64,000 nucleotides of DNA. Source: DASXAI01 sp963728985 (lineage in GTDB: Bacteria; Actinomycetota; Acidimicrobiia; Acidimicrobiales; Ilumatobacteraceae). The notes beneath the pieces are model-generated. The model was not told the DNA's origin, did not search any database, and worked only from the letters and a program-made list of their open reading frames with translations. Below are positions 8,411 to 15,743 of this stretch, piece by piece. Made by a program: the position numbers and the translations under genes. The stretch's first letter is position 1, and each line of letters begins with the position of its first letter. Location: assembly GCA_963728985.1 (NCBI GenBank), contig CAVSME010000001.1, forward strand, positions 806,001 to 870,000, written 5' to 3'.

Positions 8411-9417
8411 GGCGGGCTCCGGCCGCCGTGATCGGTGCCATGCTGCTGGCCGCCGGATGCCAGAGCGGGAGCTCGAGCGTCGGAACGGCCACGACGGCGA
8501 CGGCTCACGCCCCGGCGCCGACGGTCACCTCGACGGCACCGGTCGCCGCGACCATTGCCGCCACGACGACCACGCTGCCCACCGGGGACAGCCAGACGCT
8601 GGCGGCCGCCCTCGTCGCGGCCGAGCGGACGATCCGCGACCCGAGCGCGTCGCCCGAGGCGGTCTCCGCCGCCGGCCGGGTGCAGCAGCGGGCCTATCGA
8701 CGTCTCGCCGCCAACAAGACGTGGGAGGCCGACGTGACCGCCGCCGTGCCCGGTGAGCTCCGGCCCGCCTTCGACGCCAACCTGGCCGCGGCCACGATCG
8801 GCCGCCGGCTGGCTGAGCAGGCGGCGGCGACGTCGACGGCACCGCCCGAGCCGACCGCACCAACGGTGCCGACCACCCGCTCGCCATCCCTGCCGGCGTG
8901 GACGATCCGGCCGCCGAAGCCCGCCGCCGAGCTCCTCGGCTACTACCGCGAGGCCGAAGCCACCACCGGCGTCCCGTGGAACTACCTCGCCGCCATCAAC
9001 TTCATCGAGACCCGCATGGGTCGGATCGTCGGCGTGTCGACGGCCGGTGCCGAAGGGCCGATGCAGTTCCTGCCGACCACGTGGGAAGCGTGCTGCCACG
9101 GGGACGTCTGGGACGACCACGACGCCATCATCGGCGCCGCCACCTACCTGGCCAGCAACGGCGCGCCCGGCGACATGATCGCCGCGGTGTGGCGCTACAA
9201 CCCGAACGAGGTGTACCTCGAGATGGTGACGCAGTACGCGTCGGTGATGGCCGGCGACGAGCGCGCCTACCTCGGGTACCACGCGTGGGACGTGTTCTAC
9301 GGCAGCGCCGCCGGTGACGTACGGCTACCGGTCGGCTACGCGGCGGGCGAGCCGGTCGACGCCGCCACCTACGTGGCCGCCCATCCCGAGGACCGCGTGG
9401 CCCTGACGTTCCCGTGA
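8407..9417 (+). CDS. lytic murein transglycosylase lipoprotein
   Basis: 336 residues. The N-terminus is a lipoprotein signal (MLLAAGC, lipidation at Cys18), followed by a Thr/Ala/Pro-rich linker, a helical spacer and an SLT-like catalytic domain from about residue 175. The catalytic Glu is in NFIETRMG and the conserved AEGPMQFLPTTW motif follows; both are hallmarks of enzymes that cleave peptidoglycan to 1,6-anhydro-muropeptides. A Cys pair (EACCHGD) sits beside the active-site cleft. It is last in a coupled operon with a membrane protein and a HEAT protein and is followed by a perfect hairpin. Confidence 0.88.
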   Translation: MRRAPAAVIGAMLLAAGCQSGSSSVGTATTATAHAPAPTVTSTAPVAATIAATTTTLPTGDSQTLAAALVAAERTIRDPSASPEAVSAAGRVQQRAYRRLAANKTWEADVTAAVPGELRPAFDANLAAATIGRRLAEQAAATSTAPPEPTAPTVPTTRSPSLPAWTIRPPKPAAELLGYYREAEATTGVPWNYLAAINFIETRMGRIVGVSTAGAEGPMQFLPTTWEACCHGDVWDDHDAIIGAATYLASNGAPGDMIAAVWRYNPNEVYLEMVTQYASVMAGDERAYLGYHAWDVFYGSAAGDVRLPVGYAAGEPVDAATYVAAHPEDRVALTFP

Positions 9418-9421
9418 CTTG

Positions 9422-9440
9422 CGGCGCCTCTTCGGCGCCG
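9422..9440 (+). terminator. hairpin after the transglycosylase operon
   Basis: A perfect 7-bp stem CGGCGCC/GGCGCCG with a five-base loop TCTTC begins five bases after the TGA at 9417. No T-run follows, so it is a candidate GC-type terminator rather than a classical one. Confidence 0.45.
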
Positions 9441-9467
9441 ACTCGCCGTGCTCGAAGGGCGAGCGGC

Positions 9468-9698
9468 TGGGTGCTCGCGATCGGCGCGGACGGGGCCGGT
9501 TGCCACGATCCGTGAGCGACGTTGGGTGCCGATTCGGTCATGGGTGCCGATCGGCCCGCCAGGCGAGGCAATCAGCACCCAAACGCCGATCGGAACAGGA
9601 TTCCGCCCGCCGAGCGTGGGTGGGGATCACAGCTTGGGTGCGAGACGCGTCGGAAACCGACGCATCCAGCACCGAAGCACGGATCAGCACCCAAAGCT
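9468..9698. repeat. non-coding stretch with TGGGTGC / GCACCCA repeats and a strong hairpin
   Basis: The 353-base gap 9418-9770 has no convincing gene. TGGGTGC occurs near 9469, 9523, 9540 and 9635, several times followed by GATCGG-like bases, and the inverted GCACC(C)A occurs near 9574, 9669 and 9687. At 9647-9663 GCGTCGG-AAA-CCGACGC is a perfect hairpin nested inside the outer pair TTGGGTGC (9634-9641) and GCACCGAA (9669-9676). It may be a structured RNA, a decayed repeat element or a protein-binding array. The repeats are visible; the function is unknown. Confidence 0.5.
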
Positions 9699-9770
9699 CT
9701 CTTCGCCTATCCGCTCGCCCTCCTCGAGCAATGCCGCGGGCAGCTGCGCCGGCACTCCGGTCTGGGGCGT

Positions 9771-10205
9771 TCAGCCGGCGTAGCGGTAGACGTTGGTGTC
9801 GCGCTGGACGAACCCCAGGCGCTGGTACAGCCGGTTGGCCGCCTCGCGTGACGGCCGGGACGTGAGATCGACGGTCCGGGCGCCGCGCTCATCGGCGAGC
9901 GCGATCGCGGCGACGTTCAGCGCCTCACCCACGCCATGACCCCGAGCGGCGTCGTCCACGACGACGTCCTCGATCCAGGCCCGCACGCCGGTGGGCAGCC
10001 GGAACACGACCAGGGTGAGGCAGCCCACGATCGCGCCGTCGACCCGGGCGACGAAGAAGATGGTCGCCGGCCCGTCGACGATCTCGGTGAGGTGCTCGGC
10101 GAGGATCGGCGGCGCCGACTTCGACAGCTGCGGCACCAACCGGTGCACGGCGTCGAGCAGTTCGGGGGTGACGGTCCGGGCGACCTCGACCTCGGTGCCT
10201 GACAT
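9771..10205 (-). CDS. GNAT family N-acetyltransferase
   Basis: 144 residues, a complete small GNAT fold that transfers an acetyl group from acetyl-CoA. Motif A appears as VVDDAARGHGVGEALN, with the RGHGVG loop that grips the CoA pyrophosphate. The core strand IEDVVVDD comes before it, and the GFVQRDTNVYRY end is typical of the fold. The substrate cannot be told. The ATG at 10205 has a TAGCGT box eight bases upstream. It is divergent from the SCO6745-family gene and is followed by the repeat-rich gap. Confidence 0.85.
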   Translation of the reverse strand: MSGTEVEVARTVTPELLDAVHRLVPQLSKSAPPILAEHLTEIVDGPATIFFVARVDGAIVGCLTLVVFRLPTGVRAWIEDVVVDDAARGHGVGEALNVAAIALADERGARTVDLTSRPSREAANRLYQRLGFVQRDTNVYRYAG

Positions 10206-10213
10206 GGTCGGCG

Positions 10214-10219
10214 ACGCTA
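10214..10219 (-). promoter_or_regulatory. -10 box TAGCGT of the GNAT gene
   Basis: TAGCGT on the minus strand ends eight bases before the ATG at 10205, consistent with a leaderless transcript. Confidence 0.6.
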
Positions 10220-10248
10220 CCGATTGACCGGCGGCCGTGCACCTCTCC

Positions 10249-10254
10249 TACTGT
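10249..10254 (+). promoter_or_regulatory. -10 box TACTGT of the SCO6745-family gene
   Basis: TACTGT ends seven bases before the ATG at 10262, consistent with a leaderless transcript. Confidence 0.6.
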
Positions 10255-10261
10255 CGCCGCC

Positions 10262-11128
10262 ATGGGCAACGACGAGCTGCGCAGCATCGCCCGGCGGCTG
10301 CGGGACCTGGTGGAGCCGATCGCCGCCAACGTGTACTTCGCGCCGGAAGCGGCGGCGGCGTACGAGGCGCTGGGCGTGCACGGCTTCGCACCCGGGTACT
10401 TCCCGAGCCGGGGCGGCTGCCTCGGCCAGGTGCCGGGTGACGTGATCGCCGCGGCGTTCGGCGTGTTCAAGCCGGCCATGGTGCGCGAGGCCGTCGACGA
10501 AGCGTGGGCCGTGACCGACGCCGCGGCCATGGTGGCGGCACGCCAAGAAGGCGCCGTTGCCAGCCTCGCTCGCATCTTCGGTGACGATCCCGCCATCGCC
10601 GACGCCATCCCCCGCGCGACGGAACTGCTGCGCCGGGCGGCCGCCGCCGCACCACCCGGCGAAGGGCGAGCGCTGTACTCGGGCCTCACCTCGCTCGGCT
10701 ACCCCGGCACCCCACTCGGCGACCTGTGGCGGGCGGCCGACCTGGTTCGCGAGCACCGGGGCGACAGCCACATCATCGCCTGGGTGGCCTACGGGCTGGA
10801 CCCGATCCAGGCCACGCTGTGCACGGAGCTGTGGTGGCACCTGCCGTTCGTGTCGTACGTCCGTACCCGGGGGTGGGACGAGGACGAGATCGCCGGCGCC
10901 GTCGAGCGGCTGCGCAGTGCGGGCCTGGTCGACGGCGACGAGTTCACCGAGGCCGGCGAGCGGCTGCGGGCCGACATCGAGTGGTGCACCGACCAGCAGG
11001 AGCGGCCCATCGTGACCGCCCTCGGCGCGGACGCCGAAGAGCTTCTCGGGCTGCTGACGCCGATGACCGAGGCCGTGCTGCACGCTCGGGGCTACCCCGC
11101 CGATCCGCGCCAGATGACCCGCCCCTGA
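10262..11128 (+). CDS. SCO6745 family protein (SalK-like)
   Basis: 288 residues of the actinobacterial SCO6745 family, helical proteins whose C-terminal part resembles a winged helix. Family signatures visible are YFAPEAAAAYEALG near the N-terminus, GGCLGQVPGDVIAAAFGVF, LYWGLP-like ELWWHLPFVSYVRTRGW, and the LRSAGLVDGDEFTEAGERLR wing region. Biochemical function is not established for the family, and no catalytic motif is apparent. The gene has its own leaderless-type promoter. It ends just before the first copy of the 56-bp palindromic repeat, tail to tail with an alcohol dehydrogenase gene. Confidence 0.8.
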   Translation: MGNDELRSIARRLRDLVEPIAANVYFAPEAAAAYEALGVHGFAPGYFPSRGGCLGQVPGDVIAAAFGVFKPAMVREAVDEAWAVTDAAAMVAARQEGAVASLARIFGDDPAIADAIPRATELLRRAAAAAPPGEGRALYSGLTSLGYPGTPLGDLWRAADLVREHRGDSHIIAWVAYGLDPIQATLCTELWWHLPFVSYVRTRGWDEDEIAGAVERLRSAGLVDGDEFTEAGERLRADIEWCTDQQERPIVTALGADAEELLGLLTPMTEAVLHARGYPADPRQMTRP

Positions 11129-11154
11129 CCCGCCGCCTTCTGCCGGCCCCGAAT

Positions 11155-11210
11155 CGCGCAGCCTGAACACTTGGTACCGCGTGAGCGGCACGAAGCGCTC
11201 AGCCTGCGCG
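11155..11210. repeat. 56-bp nested palindromic repeat, copy A
   Basis: Outer 12-base arms CGCGCAGCCTGA and TCAGCCTGCGCG pair with one mismatch; an inner TACCGC/GCGGCA stem surrounds a four-base loop. A second copy in reverse orientation lies at 37787-37842, with 49 of 56 positions identical and most changes in loops. Both copies sit between the 3' ends of convergent genes. It could be a REP-like element or a bidirectional terminator. Confidence 0.8.
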
Positions 11211-11226
11211 GAAGGATGCGCGCTTG

Positions 11227-12231
11227 CTACCCGGCGACGTGGATGACGGCAGCGCCCGTGACCCGGCCGTGGGCGAGATCGGCGAGGGCGTGGTCGGCCC
11301 GCTCGAACGGGTAGGGCACCGTCGTCGTGACGATCGGGATCTGCTCGGCCAGGGCCAGCAACGCCTCGCCGTCGGCACGGGTGTTGGCGGTGACGCTGCG
11401 CACCTGGCGCTCCTCGAAGAGCTCGTCGGCGTAGCGCAGCGGCGGCACGTCGGACAGGTGGATGCCGGCGATGGCGAGCGTGCCGCCCCGATCGAGTGCC
11501 CGCAGTGCCGTCTTCACCAGCTCGCCCGCCGGCGCGAAGAGGATGGCGGCGTCGAGTGGTTCCGGCGGCGCGTCGTCGGCCTCGCCCGCGGAAGCACAGC
11601 CCAGCTCGAGTGCCAGCCTCCGCGCCTCGGCCCCGCGAGTGAGCACGTGCACCGTCGCCCCCTCGTGCAAGGCCACCTGCGCGGTGATGTGGGCCGAGCC
11701 GCCGAAGCCGTAGATGCCGAGCCGTCCCCCCGGCGGCAGGAGCGCCCGGCGCAGCGCCCGGTAGCCGATGATGCCGGCGCACAAGAGCGGGGCGACGTGC
11801 TCGTCGTCGAACGACGGCGGCAGCCTATAGGCGTATGCCTCCTCCACGACGACGTGCTCGGCGTAACCGCCGTCGTCGTCCCAGCCGGTGAAGCGGGGCG
11901 CCACGCACAGGTTCTCGTCGCCGCGCCGGCAGAACCGGCAGACGCCGCACGTGTGGCGCAGCCACGCCACGCCGATGCGCTCACCGAGCTCGAAGCGCGA
12001 CGCGCCCGGCCCGAGGGCATCCACCACACCCACGACCTCGTGGCCCGGGGTCACGCCGGCGCGCCTCGGCGCGAGGTCGCCCTCGGCCAGGTGGAGATCG
12101 GTGCGGCACACACCGCACACGGAGACCCGCAGCCGCACCTCGCCAGGCGCCGGTTCCGGCGCCGGACGCGCCCGCAGCACGATCGGGTGGCTGTCGATCG
12201 ACCCCGGGGCGCTGACCTCCCACGCTCGCAC
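11227..12231 (-). CDS. zinc-dependent alcohol dehydrogenase, AdhA-like
   Basis: 334 residues of the medium-chain dehydrogenase/reductase family, which oxidises alcohols or reduces aldehydes with NAD(P). Catalytic-zinc ligands are in CGVCRTDLH and GHEVVGVV. Structural-zinc cysteines are in HTCGVCRFCRRGDENLC (four Cys). The Rossmann motif GFGGSAH lies near residue 180. The sequence resembles the short AdhA type often annotated as a zinc-binding alcohol dehydrogenase. It starts at GTG 12231 behind TACCCT. The promoter overlaps that of the divergent selenoprotein-like gene, which might link the two. Confidence 0.87.
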   Translation of the reverse strand: MRAWEVSAPGSIDSHPIVLRARPAPEPAPGEVRLRVSVCGVCRTDLHLAEGDLAPRRAGVTPGHEVVGVVDALGPGASRFELGERIGVAWLRHTCGVCRFCRRGDENLCVAPRFTGWDDDGGYAEHVVVEEAYAYRLPPSFDDEHVAPLLCAGIIGYRALRRALLPPGGRLGIYGFGGSAHITAQVALHEGATVHVLTRGAEARRLALELGCASAGEADDAPPEPLDAAILFAPAGELVKTALRALDRGGTLAIAGIHLSDVPPLRYADELFEERQVRSVTANTRADGEALLALAEQIPIVTTTVPYPFERADHALADLAHGRVTGAAVIHVAG

Positions 12232-12238
12232 GGACGCC

Positions 12239-12248
12239 AGGGTACGGT
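12239..12248. promoter_or_regulatory. overlapping divergent -10 boxes (TACCCT minus, TACGGT plus)
   Basis: The ten bases AGGGTACGGT hold TACCCT on the minus strand (12239-12244, seven bases before GTG 12231) and TACGGT on the plus strand (12243-12248, six bases before GTG 12255). The two boxes share the central TA, so one symmetric site could fire both ways. Confidence 0.55.
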
Positions 12249-12254
12249 CACGCC

Positions 12255-13337
12255 GTGCTCCTCGACTCGCTCACCGTCGACGCTGACGTCTTCGCCCGCC
12301 GTACCGGCTGGGAGGCCAAGCCCGAAGGGTTGTGCAAGGGCGACGTGTGCGTGCCCGCCCCGGGCGTGGCCCGCGGCGACGGCAGGCTCGACGTGGAGCA
12401 GCTGGCCGACCGCCTGCGCATGCCGCTCGTGCACGACCCCGACCACGGGCTCTGGGCGCTGGGCCCGGCGTCGGGCGGTCGCGCCCTCACGTCGGCGGTG
12501 GCCGCTGATCCGGAGCTGATCGACGCCGGCGGCAACCCGTTCAAGCTCTCCGCCCTCCACGGGCGCAAGGTGCTGCTCGTGGCGTGGGCCAGTTGGTGAG
12601 GCTGCCGCCTCAGCCTGCCCGGGTGGCAGGCGCTCCACGCCGCGCTGGAACCAGCAGGGCTGACGGTCGTCACCGTCGCTCTCGACGTCAACCCTGACAA
12701 CGCCCAACCGTGGATCGCCGCTGCGGCGCCGACCCACCCGAGCCTGATCGACATCACCCACGTCACCGACGAGGTCTTCGGCTTCGTCAACGTGCCGATG
12801 GCGGTGTGGATCGACGAGTCGGGCACGATCGTGCGTCCGGCCGAGCAGGCGGCCATCGAACGCAGCCCGGCGCGCGACATGGAGATCCCCGACGGCGTGC
12901 CCGACCGGCTCCGGCAGATGCTGGAGCAGGTGAAGGCCATCAAGGATCCGTCGGCGGCGTACCGAGCGGCGATCGTCGACTGGGTCGAGCGCGGCGCCGC
13001 CAGCCGGTTCGCGCTGAGCCCCGACGAGGTCGTGGCCCGGTCGGGCGATCGCTCGGCCGACCACGCCAGGGCAGCGGCCTGCTTCGAGTTGGGCCAGCAG
13101 CTGTGGCGGGTGGCCGGCAACGACGCTGCCGTCCCGTGGTGGCGCGAGGCGCACCGGCTCTTCCCGGAGAACTGGACGTACAAGCGCCAGGCGTGGACGT
13201 TCGTGACGACGCCGGCCGGGGCCACGGAGAACGACCTCATGCAGGGACCGAACGACGTCTACGAGGGCAACTGGCTGGACGACGTGATGGCGGCCGGCGG
13301 GGGTGCGCACTACTACCCCGACATTCATCTCGGCTGA
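12255..13337 (+). CDS. thioredoxin-like selenoprotein, ResA-like WAxxUGC type (in-frame TGA 12597-12599)
   Basis: 360 codons if the TGA at 12597-12599 (codon 115) is read as selenocysteine. The frame runs unchanged through it and gives WASW-U-GCR followed by LSLPGWQALHAALEPAGLTV. This is the pattern of TlpA/ResA-like thioredoxin-fold redox proteins that carry Sec or Cys before GC. Residues 1-90 form a separate N-terminal domain with CKGDVCVP; the thioredoxin-like fold follows (VVTVALD, VPMAVWIDESG), then a helical C-terminal region (HYYPD near the end). No signal peptide is visible. A hairpin suitable as a bacterial SECIS follows the TGA. Alternatives are a base error or two gene pieces; the intact downstream frame argues against decay. 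Confidence 0.82.
12597..12631 (+). promoter_or_regulatory. UGA selenocysteine codon and candidate SECIS hairpin
   Basis: The stem GCCTGCC/GGCAGGC (12613-12619 with 12625-12631) encloses the loop CGGGT. The loop begins 20 bases after the UGA and has G in its second position. Both meet the usual bacterial SECIS rules (spacing about 16-37 nt, G in the first two loop bases). SelB binding is inferred. Confidence 0.6.
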
Positions 13338-13340
13338 GGG

Positions 13341-13370
13341 TTGCACTACGAACATACGTTCGTCTAGCGT
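13341..13370 (+). promoter_or_regulatory. LexA (SOS) box inside a leaderless promoter
   Basis: ACGAACATACGTTCGT at 13348-13363 is a perfect palindrome containing CGAAC-N4-GTTCG, the actinobacterial LexA site. TTGCAC (13341-13346) and TAGCGT (13365-13370) flank it as -35 and -10, and the -10 ends six bases before the ATG at 13377. LexA bound here would block RNA polymerase directly. Confidence 0.82.
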
Positions 13371-13376
13371 GGTGCC

Positions 13377-14375
13377 ATGTTGCGGTGGCGCACGGTCGAA
13401 GACGAGCCCCAGGGCGTGCTGTTCGGCGACGAGGAGATCGTCGAGCGCCACGTCGGTCGGGGTGAGTTCCGCGGGCTGGAGTTCTTCCATGTCCGCTGCC
13501 GCACCATCGTGAACACCGTGCCGGCGGCCAGCCGCATGCCGTTCGCCCACACCATCAACGCCTACCGGGGCTGCAGCCACGCCTGCGTCTACTGCTTCGC
13601 CCGGCCCACCCACCACTACCTCGGGCTCGGCATCGGCGAGGACTTCGAGCGCAAGATCGTGGTGAAGGTGAACGCCGTCGAGCGGCTGCGGGCCGAGCTG
13701 GCCGCACCGAAGTGGCGGGGCGAGGCCATCGCCATGGGCACCAACACGGACCCGTACCAGCGCGCCGAGGGCAAGTACCACCTCACGCAGGGCATCATCG
13801 GGGCCCTGGCCGACGCGGCCAACCCGTTCTCCATCCTCACCAAGTCCACGCTGATCCTGCGCGACCTCGAACTGCTGGTGGCGGCGGCGGCCCGCACATC
13901 GGTCCGAGCGAGCCTGTCGATCGGGACGCTCGACGACGAGGTGTGGCGCGTGACGGAGCCAGGCACGCCCCACCCGCGCCATCGCGTCGAGGCGGTGGAG
14001 CGCCTGAACGGCGCCGGCATCCCGTGCGGCGTGCTGGTAGCGCCGGTGCTGCCGGGGGTGAGCGATGGCGACGACCAGCTCGCCGCAGTGGTCGACGCCT
14101 GTGTGGAAGCCGGCGCGCCGTCGATCACCGCCGTGTACCTGCACCTGCGGCCCGGGGTCCGCGAGCACTGGTTCGACTGGATGAAGCGCGTCCTCCCCGA
14201 CCGCGTCGACGACTACGAGCGTCGGTACCGCAACCGGGCCTACGTGCCCAAGCAGGCGCAGCACGAGCTCACCACCCGGGTCGACGGGCTGGTGCACGCC
14301 GCTCGGCAACGGCGCTCGGCACGCCGACGGGCGCCGCGGGCGCCGGCCACCCGCCGAGGTCCGCCGTCCCGGTAG
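13377..14375 (+). CDS. Rv2578c family radical SAM protein
   Basis: 332 residues. The radical SAM cluster motif CSHACVYC (C-x3-C-x2-C) begins near residue 64, and the domain continues with AIAMGTNTDPYQ, LTKSTLILRDL and VLVAPVLPG. The protein belongs to the Rv2578c/SplB-like group; splB relatives repair spore photoproduct, but the mycobacterial member has no proven substrate. The tail is Arg-rich. The gene lies behind a perfect SOS box, so it is probably induced by DNA damage and may take part in repair. As I recall, Rv2578c is also in the M. tuberculosis LexA regulon. It is followed closely by the PAC2 gene. Confidence 0.88.
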   Translation: MLRWRTVEDEPQGVLFGDEEIVERHVGRGEFRGLEFFHVRCRTIVNTVPAASRMPFAHTINAYRGCSHACVYCFARPTHHYLGLGIGEDFERKIVVKVNAVERLRAELAAPKWRGEAIAMGTNTDPYQRAEGKYHLTQGIIGALADAANPFSILTKSTLILRDLELLVAAAARTSVRASLSIGTLDDEVWRVTEPGTPHPRHRVEAVERLNGAGIPCGVLVAPVLPGVSDGDDQLAAVVDACVEAGAPSITAVYLHLRPGVREHWFDWMKRVLPDRVDDYERRYRNRAYVPKQAQHELTTRVDGLVHAARQRRSARRRAPRAPATRRGPPSR

Positions 14376-14378
14376 CGT
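14373..14378 (+). promoter_or_regulatory. -10 box TAGCGT of the PAC2 gene
   Basis: TAGCGT overlaps the stop codon of the upstream gene and ends seven bases before the ATG at 14386. This supports that ATG over the GTG at 14377. Confidence 0.55.
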
Positions 14379-14385
14379 GCGCGCG

Positions 14386-15264
14386 ATGGAGCACGTGCGG
14401 TGGTCCTCCCGCCCGACCTTGCGATCTCCTGTGCTCATCGCCGCCTTCACGGGGTGGAACGACGCCGGCGACGCCGCCTCGGGCGCGGTGCGGCACCTGA
14501 TCGAGGCGTGGCAGGCCGAGCCGGTGGCCAACCTCGATCCGGAGGAGTTCTACGACTTCGGTAGCACGCGCCCCGTGGTGCGGCTGGCCGAGGGCGTGAC
14601 TCGCGAGATCGTGTGGCCTCCGAACGACTTCTGGGCGGCGTCCACGCCGGGCTCGGACGTCCTGCTGCTGCTCGGCACCGAGCCGCAGCTGAAGTGGCGC
14701 ACCTTCTGCCGCCAGATCACCGCGGTCGCCGCGCGAGCAAGAGGCGTCGCTGGTGCTCACGCTGGGCGCGCTGCTGGCCGACGTCGCTCACTCGCGGCCG
14801 GTGTCGCTGATCGGCACCGCCACCGACCAGGGGCTCATCGACCGGTTCCGGCTGGCTCGGTCGCGCTACGAGGGTCCCACCGGCATCGTCGGCGCGCTGC
14901 ACGATGCCTGCAACGGGGCCGGCCTGCCGTCGGCATCGCTCTGGGCGGCCGTGCCGGCCTACGCGCCGGGGTCAACTCGCCGAAGGCGGCGCTGGCCCTC
15001 GTGGAACGGGCGGCCGCCATCGTCGGCGCGCCCGTGTCGATGCGGGCGCTGGAGAGCGCGGTGGGCGACTACGAGGACGAGGTGGCCGAGCTGGTGGCGG
15101 CCGACGACGACCTCGCCGGCTACGTCGGGCGGCTCGAGAGCTTCTCGGACGACGACGACGAAGACGACGAGGAGGAAGAGGTCGATCGCTCGGCCCCTGA
15201 CGCCACGGTGGAGCAGTTCGTGGAGGACGTCGAGCGCTTCTTGCGCGACCAGGGCCGGGACTGA
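14386..15264 (+). CDS. PAC2 family protein with two compensating frameshifts
   Basis: About 292 residues of the PAC2 family, related to proteasome assembly chaperones. The N-terminal part (AFTGWNDAGDAAS, YDFGSTRPVV, LLLGTEP) and C-terminal part (NSPKAALALVERA, then an acidic Asp/Glu tail) are in one frame. The middle is in the next frame from about 14730 to 14964, where it reads the typical LTLGALLADV, GTATD, SRYEGPTGIVG and LPSASLWAAVP. One extra base near 14728-14735 and one missing base near 14962-14966 explain this and cancel out. Both lie in GC-only runs (CCGCGCG, CGCGCC), so sequence error is the likeliest cause. The stop overlaps the next ATG. Confidence 0.85.
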   Translation: MEHVRWSSRPTLRSPVLIAAFTGWNDAGDAASGAVRHLIEAWQAEPVANLDPEEFYDFGSTRPVVRLAEGVTREIVWPPNDFWAASTPGSDVLLLLGTEPQLKWRTFCRQITAVAARARGVAGAHAGRAAGRRRSLAAGVADRHRHRPGAHRPVPAGSVALRGSHRHRRRAARCLQRGRPAVGIALGGRAGLRAGVNSPKAALALVERAAAIVGAPVSMRALESAVGDYEDEVAELVAADDDLAGYVGRLESFSDDDDEDDEEEEVDRSAPDATVEQFVEDVERFLRDQGRD

Positions 15265-15734
15265 TGGCCGAGGTCGTGGCCACGTGCCTGTGGTTGGTCA
15301 CGCCCGAGCTGCTGCTGGCCCTCGACGACCGCTTCGGCGAGCCCGTCGACGCCTACGTGAACGGTGCGCAGGTGTGGCTGCGCGACGACGGCCCTGGCGG
15401 CGCCGGCCTGGAGTGGCGGTTGCACCCGGTCGCCCGCTTCCAGCGGCCGAGTGGCGTGAGCCACGACAGCCTGTTCGAGGCGGTCGTGTATGCGCTCCGC
15501 ACGGGCACCGACGTGCCGGCACCCATCGACGAGCTGTGGGAGGGACTGGAGGCGTTCCCCGGCTACGGCGACGAGATGGAGCCGGCACCGCTGGCGGCGG
15601 CGGCCACTGCGTCCATCGGCCTCGCCCCTGATGCGTTTGGTGTCGTCGACCACGATCGGATCGGCGACGAGTGGGAGCGCTCGGGTGGTCAGACCTCGAT
15701 CGTGCAGGCCCTCACCGCGCAGTTGAGCCGCTGA
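15264..15734 (+). CDS. conserved-looking protein of unknown function
   Basis: 156 residues with no recognised domain. The ATG shares its A with the TGA of the PAC2 gene (TGATG), so translation is probably coupled. The protein is soluble, acidic, without signal peptide or membrane segment. Features are an N-terminal strand-rich part (VVATCLWLVTPELLLALDDRF, EWRLHPVARFQRP) and a helical C-terminus (TSIVQALTAQLSR). Gene length, codon use and coupling support a real gene. A role with the PAC2 protein is only suggested by position. Confidence 0.7.
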   Translation: MAEVVATCLWLVTPELLLALDDRFGEPVDAYVNGAQVWLRDDGPGGAGLEWRLHPVARFQRPSGVSHDSLFEAVVYALRTGTDVPAPIDELWEGLEAFPGYGDEMEPAPLAAAATASIGLAPDAFGVVDHDRIGDEWERSGGQTSIVQALTAQLSR

Positions 15735-15743
15735 CGCGCCGCC

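Noticed and set aside
9419..9865. Open frames across the repeat-rich gap after the transglycosylase gene.
   Set aside because: Low-complexity Arg/Ser/Pro translation, no start signal, and the frame runs into the GNAT gene antisense. The DNA repeats explain the region better.
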